Source: Desulfatibacillum sp. (lineage in GTDB: Bacteria; Desulfobacterota; Desulfobacteria; Desulfobacterales; SpSt-501). Taken from it: a stretch of 64,000 nt of DNA. The stretch spans positions 408,949 to 472,948 of the forward strand of contig DYEU01000032.1 of the NCBI GenBank assembly GCA_020725555.1, given 5' to 3'. Position 1 is the stretch's first letter. Every line of letters starts with the position of its first letter. The notes under the pieces are model-generated. The model did not search any database, was not told the DNA's origin, and saw only the letters and a list, made by a program, of their open reading frames with translations. Of this stretch, positions 38,182 through 46,668 are shown one piece after another. A program made the translations under genes and the position numbers.

Positions 38182-38979
38182 GTGAAGATCGCCGTGTACC
38201 AGGCCAAGGGGGTGGGGGGGGACAAGGAGGCGGCGCTTGCGATCCTCGAGCGGCAGGCCCGCAGGGCCGCATCCCGCGGGGTGCGGCTGCTCGTCTTCCC
38301 GGAGCTCTTTCTCAGCGGCTACGCGATCGGCGAAGCCGTCGCCCGGCTCGCCGAGCCGGCGGACGGCCCCTCGGCCGCCCGCGCCGCCGCGGCGGCGCGG
38401 CGGGAGGGGATCGCCCTGCTTTACGGGTTTCCGGAGCGGGAAGGCGAGCGCCTCTACGATGCGGCGCTCCTCCTGGACGCGCAGGGCCGCCTGCGGGGTT
38501 GCCACCGCAAGCGGCATCTTTACGGCGAAGAGGAAAAACGCCGTTTCACCCGCGGGGAGGCGTGGACGATCCTGGAGCTCGAGGGCTGGCGCATCGGGGT
38601 GCTGATCTGCCTGGAGGTCGAGTTCCCCGAGACGGTGCGCCGGCTGGCCCTCGCCGGCGCCGATCTGGTCCTCGTCCCCGCGGCCCTGCCCAAGCCCGCG
38701 GACATCGTCGCCCGGAGCGTGGTGCCGGTCCGAGCCCTGGAAAACGGGGTCTTTCTCGCCTACGCGGACCTCTGCGGGGAGGAAGGCCGGGCCGCCTACT
38801 GCGGCCGGAGCGCGATCGTCGGCCCGGCCGGCGAGGTCCTCGCGCGGGCGGGTGCGAGCCGGCCGGGGCTCATCGCGGCCGAGCTCGATCCCGCACGCCT
38901 CGCCGCGACGCGAGGGTCCCTGTCCTACCTGGCCGAGCTGCGCGCGGATCCCGATTTCCCGGGCGGCCGCCCGCGCTGA
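38182..38979 (+). CDS. carbon-nitrogen hydrolase (nitrilase superfamily)
   Basis: This 265-residue protein has the Glu-Lys-Cys triad: E in FPELFLSGY near residue 40, K in CHRKRHLYGEEEKRRF near residue 112, and C in VLICLEVEFPE near residue 145. Members hydrolyse amides or N-carbamoyl groups, for example N-carbamoylputrescine amidase and omega-amidase. The start is GTG 38182 with no clear ribosome-binding site. Position as the last gene of a Pot-type operon suggests an imported amine derivative as substrate, which is inference. Confidence 0.87.
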   Translation: MKIAVYQAKGVGGDKEAALAILERQARRAASRGVRLLVFPELFLSGYAIGEAVARLAEPADGPSAARAAAAARREGIALLYGFPEREGERLYDAALLLDAQGRLRGCHRKRHLYGEEEKRRFTRGEAWTILELEGWRIGVLICLEVEFPETVRRLALAGADLVLVPAALPKPADIVARSVVPVRALENGVFLAYADLCGEEGRAAYCGRSAIVGPAGEVLARAGASRPGLIAAELDPARLAATRGSLSYLAELRADPDFPGGRPR

Positions 38980-38994
38980 GACCAAACGGCCCTC

Positions 38995-39023
38995 CGGCGG
39001 TCCCCGCGGACGGGGGGCCGCCG
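38995..39023. terminator. GC hairpin between convergent operons
   Basis: CGGCGG and CCCC on the left pair with GGGG and CCGCCG on the right, with a small internal loop and loop GCGGAC. It lies between the ends of the amidohydrolase (plus) and receiver (minus) genes and may serve both. There is no U tract. Confidence 0.4.
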
Positions 39024-39036
39024 TCGCCTCCCCGCC

Positions 39037-39456
39037 CTATTCGCCGAGGAGGCGTTTTAGCTTTTCGCGGTTTTTTTTCTCCACAAAGAGCAGGCGGCCG
39101 GCCCGCGCCTGGCGGATCTTTTCGGTCAGCTCGTTTACGTCCACCGGTTTGGGGATGAAGTCGAGGGCGCCGAGCTTCATCGCCTCCACGCCCCGGGACA
39201 CGGAAGGGTGCCCGGTGAGAAAGATCACCTGGGTTTCGGGCCTCTTTTCCAGCATCCGCTTCAGGGCCTCGATGCCGTCCATTTCCGGCATCATCAGGTC
39301 CAGCAGCACCGCATCGAAGGTTTCCTTCTCGATGAGCTCCAGCGCTTCCGCCGCCGAAGAGGCCGTTTGCACCTCCAGCTGCCGATTCCGCATTCGCTCC
39401 GCCAGGATCCGGCGGAAGGCCTCGTCGTCGTCCACGATCAAGACTTTTTCGGTCAT
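39037..39456 (-). CDS. stand-alone response-regulator receiver, with short C-terminal tail
   Basis: This 139-residue receiver domain has the acidic cluster DDD at residues 9-11, phosphoacceptor D53 (VLLDLMMPEMDG), a switch Thr in FLTGHPS near residue 82 and the conserved Lys in FIPKPVDV near residue 104. A basic tail of about 20 residues follows, with no DNA-binding or enzymatic output domain. It starts in an ATGA overlap with the degenerate kinase gene and ends the seven-gene operon. It probably relays phosphate or acts by protein contact. Confidence 0.9.
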   Translation of the reverse strand: MTEKVLIVDDDEAFRRILAERMRNRQLEVQTASSAAEALELIEKETFDAVLLDLMMPEMDGIEALKRMLEKRPETQVIFLTGHPSVSRGVEAMKLGALDFIPKPVDVNELTEKIRQARAGRLLFVEKKNREKLKRLLGE

Positions 39457-40172
39457 GTTTTTTCTCCTGCACGGTCCCGGGCCTCGCGGGGATCCCTCGT
39501 GATGGCGCGGGGGCTCGCCGCGGGAAGCCGGATCACCAGCTCGCCGGACCCCGAGGGGCAGGCCAAGGCGGCGCCGAGCGCGGTGCAGAGGTTCCGGGTC
39601 TCCGCCGCCGACAGGAAAACGGCCGCGGCGCCCGAGGGGGGGGCGAACCCCCGGATGCGGAAAGCGAGCCCCTCGCCCGCGCTTTCCCCGGCAAGCTCCA
39701 GGATCTTCGCGGGGCATCCCAGCGATGCGGCCCTCTCCAGACAGGACCACAAGAGGCGGATCAGGAGGAAGGGGCAAGCGGGGAGGGAGGCCGGCGCCGC
39801 AGGCGGCGTGGTCTGCAGCTGCAAGCCCTTGGCGGCCAGAAAACGGGCCGACAGGACGGCGAGCAGCTCGAGCAAGCCGGCCGCGTCCAGCGCCTTGGGT
39901 TCCTCGTCCACGCTGTGCGCGAATCGGTTCATGGCGGAGACGATGCGGTCGCCGCGCCGGACCTGCTGTTGCAGCTCCACCGCCAACCGCATGAGCCGCC
40001 CCGACTCGAGCGGCCGCCCCCTCTCGGCCATCCGGCACAGGTCCTCGAGCAGCCCGGCGTTTTCCTGGATCACGGCGAGCACGTTCTTGAGGTCGTGGGT
40101 GGCCGAGGCACTCACCGTGCCGAAGAACCGCATGGAGTCCCGGCTGAACGAGGAGCCTTCGTCGCCCGCCAT
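39453..40172 (-). CDS. degenerate histidine-kinase-like protein
   Basis: This 239-residue protein has an H-box-like helix, ASATHDLKNVLAVIQENAGLLEDL near residue 24, with His followed by Asp-Leu-Lys-Asn as in HisKA/phosphotransfer domains. The rest is alanine-rich, and the expected N, G1 and G2 ATP-binding boxes are absent. It may be a histidine phosphotransfer or pseudokinase partner for the two flanking receivers. No transmembrane segment was seen. It overlaps the downstream receiver gene by 4 nt. Confidence 0.6.
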   Translation of the reverse strand: MAGDEGSSFSRDSMRFFGTVSASATHDLKNVLAVIQENAGLLEDLCRMAERGRPLESGRLMRLAVELQQQVRRGDRIVSAMNRFAHSVDEEPKALDAAGLLELLAVLSARFLAAKGLQLQTTPPAAPASLPACPFLLIRLLWSCLERAASLGCPAKILELAGESAGEGLAFRIRGFAPPSGAAAVFLSAAETRNLCTALGAALACPSGSGELVIRLPAASPRAITRDPREARDRAGEKT

Positions 40173-40184
40173 GGCGTTTTCCTC

Positions 40185-40544
40185 CTATCGGCCGAGGACA
40201 TCGTGGATTTTCGCGATCAGCTCCTCGATGTCCAGCGGCTTACCCAGGTAATACTCCTCCCCGACTTCCGTGACCCCGGCCTCGAAATCGCGATCCGACC
40301 CATGACCGGTCAGGAAAAGAAAGCGCATCCCGGGTTGGATTTGCTGCATCCGCTGCTTGAGTTGAATGCCGCCGATCCGGGGCATCTTGATGTCCAGGAC
40401 GGCAACATCGAAGGATTCCTCCGTGGTCAGGCGGAGGGCCTCTTCGCCGGTGACCGCATGGCTGGCCTTCATTCCCCGGAGGCGCAGTCGTTCGGCGAGC
40501 GTGCTCGCCAGCTCCTCTTCGTCGTCGACGATCAGAATGTTCAT
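40185..40544 (-). CDS. stand-alone response-regulator receiver
   Basis: This 119-residue protein consists only of a receiver domain: DDEE at residues 7-10, phosphoacceptor D51 (VAVLDIKMP), a switch Thr in FLTGHGSD near residue 79 and Lys in YLGKPLDIEEL near residue 101. A CheY-like phosphorelay intermediate is the likely role. Its ATG overlaps the stop of the complete sensor kinase gene by 4 nt, suggesting that it is that kinase's first partner. Confidence 0.92.
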   Translation of the reverse strand: MNILIVDDEEELASTLAERLRLRGMKASHAVTGEEALRLTTEESFDVAVLDIKMPRIGGIQLKQRMQQIQPGMRFLFLTGHGSDRDFEAGVTEVGEEYYLGKPLDIEELIAKIHDVLGR

Positions 40545-42280
40545 GGCGACGCGTTCCTCGAAGTCTCGGGCGGTGCGGTCTGCGGAAAGAAGAGGCGGAA
40601 TTCGGTTCCTTTCCCGGGCGCGCTCGACACCTCGATCCGTCCGCCGGCGTCCTTGACCAGCCCGTAGGTGATCGACAAGCCCAACCCCGTCCCGCCGGTT
40701 TCCGCCTTGGTGGTGAAAAAGGGCTCGAAGATGCGCTGGAGGTCGGCCGCCGGGATGCCGCAACCGTCGTCCGCGACCCGCACCTGCAGGCCGCCCTCGG
40801 CGGGCCGGGCTTCGATCTCCAGCCGCCCGCCGTCTTCCATGGCGGCGAAGGCATTGTTGATCAGGTTCAGAAAGATCTCCTGCAGCCGGCCCCGGTCGGC
40901 CAGGATGGGCGGGGTCTGCGGGGCGACGGCGACCGAGACCCGGATGGATCGATGCTCGGCCTCTTTGGCCAGGAAGCCCAGAACCTCCTCGATCACCTCC
41001 CCGATCTGCAGTTCCTCACGCCGGCCCGCACTGTGCCGGGCGAAGCGGAGCAGGCGCCGCGTGATCCGGGAGCAGCGTTCCACGGACTTCAGGATCGCCT
41101 CCACCAGGCCGAGGAGCTTGGGGTCCTCGGCGTATTCCCGCTGCAGCGTGAACAGATCCCGGATCAAGCCGGCCTTTTCGTTGATGATCGCCAGGGGGTT
41201 GTTGATTTCGTGGGCGATCCCCGCCGAGAGCCGGCCGAGGGAGGCCATCTTGTTGGCGTATTCCATGTGGTGCAGCATCGCGGTGCGCTCACGATCGGCG
41301 AGGTAGATCTGGTTCACGAGATGGGTGGACACGCCCAGAATGACCAGAACGATGATGAAGAGGCTGCCGGCAAGGAACAAGGTCCACTCGCGGCGGCTTT
41401 TCTTCCAGGCGGTCATCAGGTTTGCCTTGTTCTTCACCGCCATGAGCACGAAGGGGGTCTCGGGGATGAACGCATAGCCGATCACGAACGTCTCGGATCC
41501 GTGCGCCACCTCGATGACCTCGGTCCTTTCGGTGTAAGGGGGCACGGCCAGGGGGATCCTCTCCAGCGCCGGCCCGAACAGCCGCGAGGGCGTCTGCAGC
41601 ACCCCCTCGCGATTCACCAGGAAGAGATCCCCCTGGCCGCTGACTTCGAGCTCCATCAGGATGCGGTTCAGGGTCTGGAGCCCGATCGAGGTGCGGAGCA
41701 CGTAAAAGGATCCCTCCGGCAGGTTGTGCTTCACGGCGACGACGAGATGCGGTTGCCGGCGGAAGCCCAGGAACACCTCGCTGATGTAGACGCCCTTTTC
41801 CTGAACCACCTGGAACCATTCCTCGCCGCGGTAGTTGACCCCCGCTAGGTGAAAGGGCCCGACATAGGTGTGCTGGAGGCCCTCGGCGTTGATTACCCCG
41901 AGCTCGTAGAAATCGCCGAAGCCTTTCTGGAGATTGTCCAGCAAGGCCGTCAGGCGCAGCGGCTTGCTCAACTCCTCGTAAGGGTTGTCCCGGTCGACGA
42001 ACACGAGCGCCGATTTTCGCTCGGCGAGAAAAAAGGCGATGTTTTTGCGGGTGTTGGCGACCAGCCGCGTCGTCTGGTAGCGGATGTCCCCCTCGATCAC
42101 TTCGCGGCTGAGGCGTTGGTCGACGACGGCCATGAACGCCAGGGGGGAGAGCACGACGGCGAGGGTGAGCAGGACGGCGGTTTTCCAAAGGCGGCGGAAT
42201 TGAAACAGCGGTCGGTACGGCCCGGCCGATTCGCTCTCCAGGCTCCAGAAGAGGGGGCGGAAGGCGAATCGCAGGCTCAT
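40541..42280 (-). CDS. membrane sensor histidine kinase with Cache-type periplasmic domain
   Basis: This 579-residue kinase has a first transmembrane helix near residues 33-52, a periplasmic region of about 250 residues resembling a double Cache sensor, and a second helix near residues 308-328. The catalytic core follows: H-box GIAHEINNPLA near residue 362, N-box FLNLINNAFAAM, G1 DDGCGIP and G2 GGTGLGLSI. All ATP-binding boxes are intact. Gene order suggests signalling linked to the SulP transporter and the three receivers of the operon. The sensed ligand is unknown. Confidence 0.92.
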   Translation of the reverse strand: MSLRFAFRPLFWSLESESAGPYRPLFQFRRLWKTAVLLTLAVVLSPLAFMAVVDQRLSREVIEGDIRYQTTRLVANTRKNIAFFLAERKSALVFVDRDNPYEELSKPLRLTALLDNLQKGFGDFYELGVINAEGLQHTYVGPFHLAGVNYRGEEWFQVVQEKGVYISEVFLGFRRQPHLVVAVKHNLPEGSFYVLRTSIGLQTLNRILMELEVSGQGDLFLVNREGVLQTPSRLFGPALERIPLAVPPYTERTEVIEVAHGSETFVIGYAFIPETPFVLMAVKNKANLMTAWKKSRREWTLFLAGSLFIIVLVILGVSTHLVNQIYLADRERTAMLHHMEYANKMASLGRLSAGIAHEINNPLAIINEKAGLIRDLFTLQREYAEDPKLLGLVEAILKSVERCSRITRRLLRFARHSAGRREELQIGEVIEEVLGFLAKEAEHRSIRVSVAVAPQTPPILADRGRLQEIFLNLINNAFAAMEDGGRLEIEARPAEGGLQVRVADDGCGIPAADLQRIFEPFFTTKAETGGTGLGLSITYGLVKDAGGRIEVSSAPGKGTEFRLFFPQTAPPETSRNASP

Positions 42281-42320
42281 GGGGGGCTTCCTGGGAGATC
42301 CCCTCGGAGGGTCTCCGGAA

Positions 42321-43553
42321 TCAGCTCGATTTGCGGGCGGCGAGGTTCTGGCGCATTTTCTCTTTGGCCTGCCGCAGGGTTTCGGTCAACACCTCGATGT
42401 CCACCGGCTTGTTCAGGTAGGCGAATGCGCCCAACGCCATGCAGGTGACGCGGTCCGCTTCCGTCCCGTGGCCGGTCAGGATGATGACCTCGATCTCGGG
42501 GCGGGTCTGCTTCACGCGGCGCAGGACCTCGATGCCGTCGATGCCGGGCATTTTCAGATCCAGGATCATGACTTCGGGCTCATCCTCCTGGAGCATGGCG
42601 AGGGCCGATTCGCCGTCGTAGGCGACGGTCGACCCCATGTCGCGCATCAAGAGCCGCTCGGACAAGGTTTGCGCGAACTCCCGCTCGTCGTCCACCAGCA
42701 GAATCTTGGAGGGCAGGTTGAAATCGAAACGCCGGTAGACGTCGGCCTGGTGAAAGTCCTTGCCCACCCGCATGCGGACGTCGCGTACCCCGGGCACCGT
42801 GCGGGCGATCGTTTTCAACTCCTCCTCGAGCCGGCTGAGCATCAAGACATACTTGTTGATCGTGATTTCCACGACGCCGTCGGCCGCGGCGACGGCGACC
42901 GTGTGGCCCTCGTTGGCCAGGGCTGTCTCGACGCGGGCCGCAAGAAGGAAATCCGCCGCCGCCCGCCTGGAGTCCTCGGTGGGCTTCACCGCCGGCGACT
43001 CCAGATGCTGCAGGATGAGGTTCCCCGCCGCTTCGGGGGTGGTTTTGTCCGTCGGGAGGAGGATGTCGTGATGCGCGGGCGACCAGGGATCGGTATCGCC
43101 GGACGCCGCCTTGACCCAGGCCGCGAGGGCCTCGTCGTCCTTCTGGAGGATCCGGAGGGCCTCCTTGGCATCCACGCCCCGTTCCCGCGCGGCGACCTCG
43201 GCGCGAAACTTCCGATCCGCGATCAGGCAGACCCGCAGGACGTGGGTGACCGTCTTGGGAACGAGATAGGCCATGCGGCCGCACAGGAGAAGGCCCTCCT
43301 CCGTGAGCCGCCCTGCGAGCGCAAGCCGCAGGCAGGCGACCGAGCGTTCCATTTCGTGGGTGAAGGCGTTGAAGATCGACGTTTTGCCGGTCAGCACGCG
43401 GGAGAGCTTCTCCGCCGCGAAACCGCAGGTATCGGCTGCCGCGGCGATCCAGTCGCTTTCTTCCAGGCGCCGGTAGCCGCTTCGCCGTTCCAGTTCGGCG
43501 ACGAAGGGCTCGCTGCGGCAGTAGCTTCCGTACACCAGACTGATGAGCGGCAT
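42321..43553 (-). CDS. cytidylate-kinase-like / BON / receiver fusion protein
   Basis: This 410-residue protein has three parts. Residues 1-190 resemble the cytidylate-kinase-like family (SLVYGSYCRSEPFVAEL, LTGKTSIFNAFTHEMERSVA) but lack a classical GxxGxGK P-loop. Residues about 195-275 resemble a BON fold (RVETALANEGHTVAVAAADGVVEITI...VPGVRDVRMRV). Residues about 285-410 form a receiver with VDDE, phosphoacceptor in MILDLKMPGIDG, LTGHGT and LNKPVDIEV. No DNA-binding domain is present. It lies 40 nt upstream of the sensor kinase gene in the same operon. The N-terminal activity is open. Confidence 0.75.
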   Translation of the reverse strand: MPLISLVYGSYCRSEPFVAELERRSGYRRLEESDWIAAAADTCGFAAEKLSRVLTGKTSIFNAFTHEMERSVACLRLALAGRLTEEGLLLCGRMAYLVPKTVTHVLRVCLIADRKFRAEVAARERGVDAKEALRILQKDDEALAAWVKAASGDTDPWSPAHHDILLPTDKTTPEAAGNLILQHLESPAVKPTEDSRRAAADFLLAARVETALANEGHTVAVAAADGVVEITINKYVLMLSRLEEELKTIARTVPGVRDVRMRVGKDFHQADVYRRFDFNLPSKILLVDDEREFAQTLSERLLMRDMGSTVAYDGESALAMLQEDEPEVMILDLKMPGIDGIEVLRRVKQTRPEIEVIILTGHGTEADRVTCMALGAFAYLNKPVDIEVLTETLRQAKEKMRQNLAARKSS

Positions 43554-43572
43554 GGGACCCTCTTTCTCCCCC

Positions 43573-45717
43573 TCAACGGCCCCGGAGGCGGGCGCTTTTC
43601 AAAGGGCATTCCGGTTCGCTCTTATCCACGTGCGTCCGGGGGTGGATGGCCTCGATCGCCTTCTCCATGGTCGGGTAAATGTGATCTTCGCCGATCTTGG
43701 CATCGAGATGGGTTCGTTTCAATACCCGCATGACGGTCTCGTTGACTCCGCTCAGCGAGACATCCAGCCCGGCGCTGCGGATGCGGTCGACGAGGAGGGA
43801 GAGGGTCTCCTCGCCGGAGGCGTCGATGTCGTTGATGCCGTTGGCCACGATGACGATGTGCTTGAGCCGGGGGCTGTTTTTCATGCGCTCGGTGATCCGG
43901 TCTTCGAGCCAGCTGGAATTGGCGAAAAAAAGCGGCGCGTCGAAGCGGATCAGGGCGATGAAGGCGCATTCCTCGAGACCGTGGGCCGCAACACAGCGGA
44001 GCGCCTGGTCAGGATGCCGGGCGAGCGTGGCCACCGTGGGGCGCATCACCTTGTAGAGGAAGACCCCCAGCGAAAGCGCGACTCCGACCAGGATCCCCTG
44101 GTCCAGGTGTGGGGCGAAAACCAGGGTGGACACGAAGGTGATCACCGAGATGACACCGTCCGTCGGCTGGGCCTTCCAGGCATGAACAAAGCCGCTGACG
44201 TTCAACAGGCCGATCACCGCCATCATGATCACCGCAGCCAGGACCGATTGGGGCAGGTGGTAGAGAAGCGGTGTGAAAAAGAGCAGCATGACCACCACCG
44301 TAAGGCTGGTGAACACGCTGGATAGGCCGGTGATGGCCCCCGCTTGGAGGTTCACAGCGGAGCGGGAGAAGGAGCCGGAGACGGGAAAGCTTTGGCTGAA
44401 GGCGCCGGACAAGTTGGCCAGGCCCTGGCCGACCAGCTCCTGGTTGGGGTCGAGCCGCTGGCCGGTTTTCGCCGCTATGGCCTTGGCGATCGAGATCGCC
44501 TCCATGAACCCGAGAAAGGAGATGATGATCGCGTAGGGCAAGAGGTTGAGGCCCAGGGCAAGGTCGAATTTCGGCAGGGACATCTCCGGCAGCCCCCTCG
44601 GGACGGTGCCCACCACGTCCCCCCCGCCGACAAGCCGCAAGCGATCTTCCTGCAGCGGGGCGCTGCCCACGTGCAGGCGCCAGCGCCGATCTCCGGGTTT
44701 TTGCTCCGCAGGGAGCCGGTCTTCGGGGACAAAGCGCGCCTCCGCTTCCGTGGGCCCTACGGCCCGGAACACGATTTGCCGCAGGGTCTCGCGGTGGCTC
44801 CTTCGTTGCGCGTTGAGCTGTTCGAGCTCCGCCGTGATCCGCTCCACGGCGTGCCGGGCGTCAAGGACGGCCAATGGATCGCCTTCTTCGTTTCGGCGCT
44901 GCAGCAGGGCCGAAGCCCGGCTGCGCTCTTCCCCGAGCCGGGCGATTTCCATCGAGATGGCGTTGTAGCGCCGGATGTGTTCGTGAACGGCGGGGTCGTC
45001 GATCTGCTGAAGGGGCACCTCCCGGTTGTGCTGGTAGCCGGTCGCCCAGGAGAGGAACGTGGTGAGCGCCACGGCCACCAGGACGTTCGGGATGCGCGGG
45101 TTGAGCCGCTTGAGCGTGTACATGACCGCAAAGGCGAGCGCCCCCAGCCAGAACGTCGGCCAGTGGGTGAAGTGGATCGCGGCCTGGATGACCCGCATCA
45201 CGGTTTCGTAGTGGTGTTCCGCCGTGTCCACGTGAACGCCGAAGATCTTGGATAGCTGCGAGGTGGCGATGATGAGCGCGGCGGCGTTGGTGAAGCCGTT
45301 GACCACGGGATGGGAAAGAAAATTCACGACGAGACCGAGCCGCAGCAGGCCGAGGGCCAGCTGAATCACCCCGACCAGGAGGGCGAGGAAGACGGCGAGT
45401 TCGACGAAACGCGGGCTCCCGGCCGGGGCGAACGGGGAGAGCGAAGCGAAGGCCATCAGGGAGACCACGGCTACGGGCCCGGTGGCGAGCTGGCGGCTGG
45501 AACCGAAGAGCGCGGCCACCATCGGCGGGAGAAACGAGGTGTACAACCCGTAATAGGGGGGCAGGCCGGCGAGTTGGGCGTACGCCATCGACTGGGGGAT
45601 CAGGACGAGGGCCACGGTCAGGCCGGCGATCATGTCCGCCTGGAGGGTAGCACGGCGGTAGCCCCGAAACCAAGCGAGAAACGGAAAGAAGCGGCGCAGC
45701 AGGTTTCGTTCCTTCAT
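43573..45717 (-). CDS. SulP-family anion transporter with STAS domain and a long hydrophilic insert
   Basis: This 714-residue inner-membrane transporter has the SulP start (ADMIAGLTVALVLIPQSMAYAQLAGLPPYYGLYTSFLPPMVAALFGSSRQLATGPVAV, near residues 27-85) and a C-terminal STAS domain from about residue 590 (GVNETVMRVLKR near its end). Between WATGYQ (about 228) and VVGTVPRGLPEMSLP (about 378) lies a charged stretch of about 140 residues with heptad-like coiled-coil character, where ordinary SulP proteins have a short linker. The substrate may be sulfate, bicarbonate or a dicarboxylate. ATGA overlap links it to the TetR gene. Confidence 0.9.
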   Translation of the reverse strand: MKERNLLRRFFPFLAWFRGYRRATLQADMIAGLTVALVLIPQSMAYAQLAGLPPYYGLYTSFLPPMVAALFGSSRQLATGPVAVVSLMAFASLSPFAPAGSPRFVELAVFLALLVGVIQLALGLLRLGLVVNFLSHPVVNGFTNAAALIIATSQLSKIFGVHVDTAEHHYETVMRVIQAAIHFTHWPTFWLGALAFAVMYTLKRLNPRIPNVLVAVALTTFLSWATGYQHNREVPLQQIDDPAVHEHIRRYNAISMEIARLGEERSRASALLQRRNEEGDPLAVLDARHAVERITAELEQLNAQRRSHRETLRQIVFRAVGPTEAEARFVPEDRLPAEQKPGDRRWRLHVGSAPLQEDRLRLVGGGDVVGTVPRGLPEMSLPKFDLALGLNLLPYAIIISFLGFMEAISIAKAIAAKTGQRLDPNQELVGQGLANLSGAFSQSFPVSGSFSRSAVNLQAGAITGLSSVFTSLTVVVMLLFFTPLLYHLPQSVLAAVIMMAVIGLLNVSGFVHAWKAQPTDGVISVITFVSTLVFAPHLDQGILVGVALSLGVFLYKVMRPTVATLARHPDQALRCVAAHGLEECAFIALIRFDAPLFFANSSWLEDRITERMKNSPRLKHIVIVANGINDIDASGEETLSLLVDRIRSAGLDVSLSGVNETVMRVLKRTHLDAKIGEDHIYPTMEKAIEAIHPRTHVDKSEPECPLKSARLRGR

Positions 45718-46343
45718 GGAGGGTGCGGCTCCTTTTCCAGCATGCGTCGGGTGAGGGCGAGGGCCTCGTAGTAGAGAGCCCCCGCCTCGTAAAGATGAAA
45801 GGTATGGACCTTGATGATGCCGTCGACCAGGGCGAAGAGGACCATGGCGATTCGGCGCGGGTCTCCGGGGATGACGGATCCCTCCGCCTGACCGAGACGC
45901 ACCGCCTCTTCGAAGAGCCCGGTGAACAAGGTGTGGATTTGTTCCAGCCGCTGCCGGCACGTGGGGTTGGCCACGGCAAGCTCGTAGGGAAAACGGTGAT
46001 GCAGGATCAGAAAAATCTCGGCACGGCTTCCGGCCAGCCGCAGAAGGAAGTCGACCACGGCGAGTACACGCTCGATGCCCGTGACGGGCCGCTTGCAGAA
46101 CTGGAGCTCGTGCTCGTGGAGCGCCTGCCGGATTTCTTCTTCTACGCGTTCAAGGATCGCAAGAAAGATGTCTTCCTTGGTCTTGAAATGGTAGAAGACC
46201 GTGCTTCCCGCGGCTCCCACGCGGGCCGCCACCTCGCCCATCGTGGTGTCCCGAAATCCCTTGGCGGCAAAGAGCGCGGTGGCCGCCTTCAGGATGTCAT
46301 CCCGTTTGGATGCGGCTCGAGGGCCGGTCGCTTTCTTCGGCAT
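45714..46343 (-). CDS. TetR-family transcriptional regulator
   Basis: This 209-residue repressor has the N-terminal helix-turn-helix DDILKAATALFAAKGFRDTTMGEVAARVGAAGSTVFYHFKTKEDIFLAIL near residues 16-65, typical of the FadR/AcrR-like branch, and an alpha-helical ligand-binding C-terminus. The ATG at 46343 follows GGGGGAGG; the upstream extension in the ORF track is rejected. A 20-bp perfect palindrome lies 305 nt upstream beside the promoter, consistent with autoregulation of the whole operon. The effector is unknown. Confidence 0.88.
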   Translation of the reverse strand: MPKKATGPRAASKRDDILKAATALFAAKGFRDTTMGEVAARVGAAGSTVFYHFKTKEDIFLAILERVEEEIRQALHEHELQFCKRPVTGIERVLAVVDFLLRLAGSRAEIFLILHHRFPYELAVANPTCRQRLEQIHTLFTGLFEEAVRLGQAEGSVIPGDPRRIAMVLFALVDGIIKVHTFHLYEAGALYYEALALTRRMLEKEPHPP

Positions 46344-46647
46344 GTGGGCCTCCCCCGGCGTGTGGGCCCCAAGGGGACTTTTCATGCCGGGGTTCAGAGA
46401 GAAGCTGGGTGCATGCACCTTCAGGCCGAGACCGCAAACGGAACCCCGGCCCCAGGCTCAAAAAGGCCCTGACATCACAATCATTTTCCACCACAGGGGG
46501 GGTCGGGGCGCCCACTTGCGAAAAGCACTGGGCACCCCTGGTCCCCCAGGTGGCGATGGTTTTTGACGGGGGTGAAGGCGAGGACTCCAAGCTGGGAGCG
46601 TCTTTTGACATGCGGTTTTCTTAAACTGCCGAAACCCGAGATCAAAA

Positions 46648-46667
46648 AACTGACTGATCAGTCAGTT
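46648..46667. promoter_or_regulatory. TetR operator-like perfect palindrome
   Basis: AACTGACTGATCAGTCAGTT is a perfect 20-bp palindrome. It begins immediately downstream of the predicted -10 box, so it covers the transcription start. The repeated TGACTGATCAGTCA core is the size and symmetry of TetR-family operators, and the downstream gene encodes a TetR protein. Confidence 0.75.
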
Positions 46668-46668
46668 G

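Noticed and set aside
46297-46611. ORFs of 104-121 codons on both strands upstream of tetR
   Set aside because: They are low-complexity Pro/Arg/Ser-rich translations lying in the predicted mRNA leader, with no ribosome-binding site and no family resemblance.
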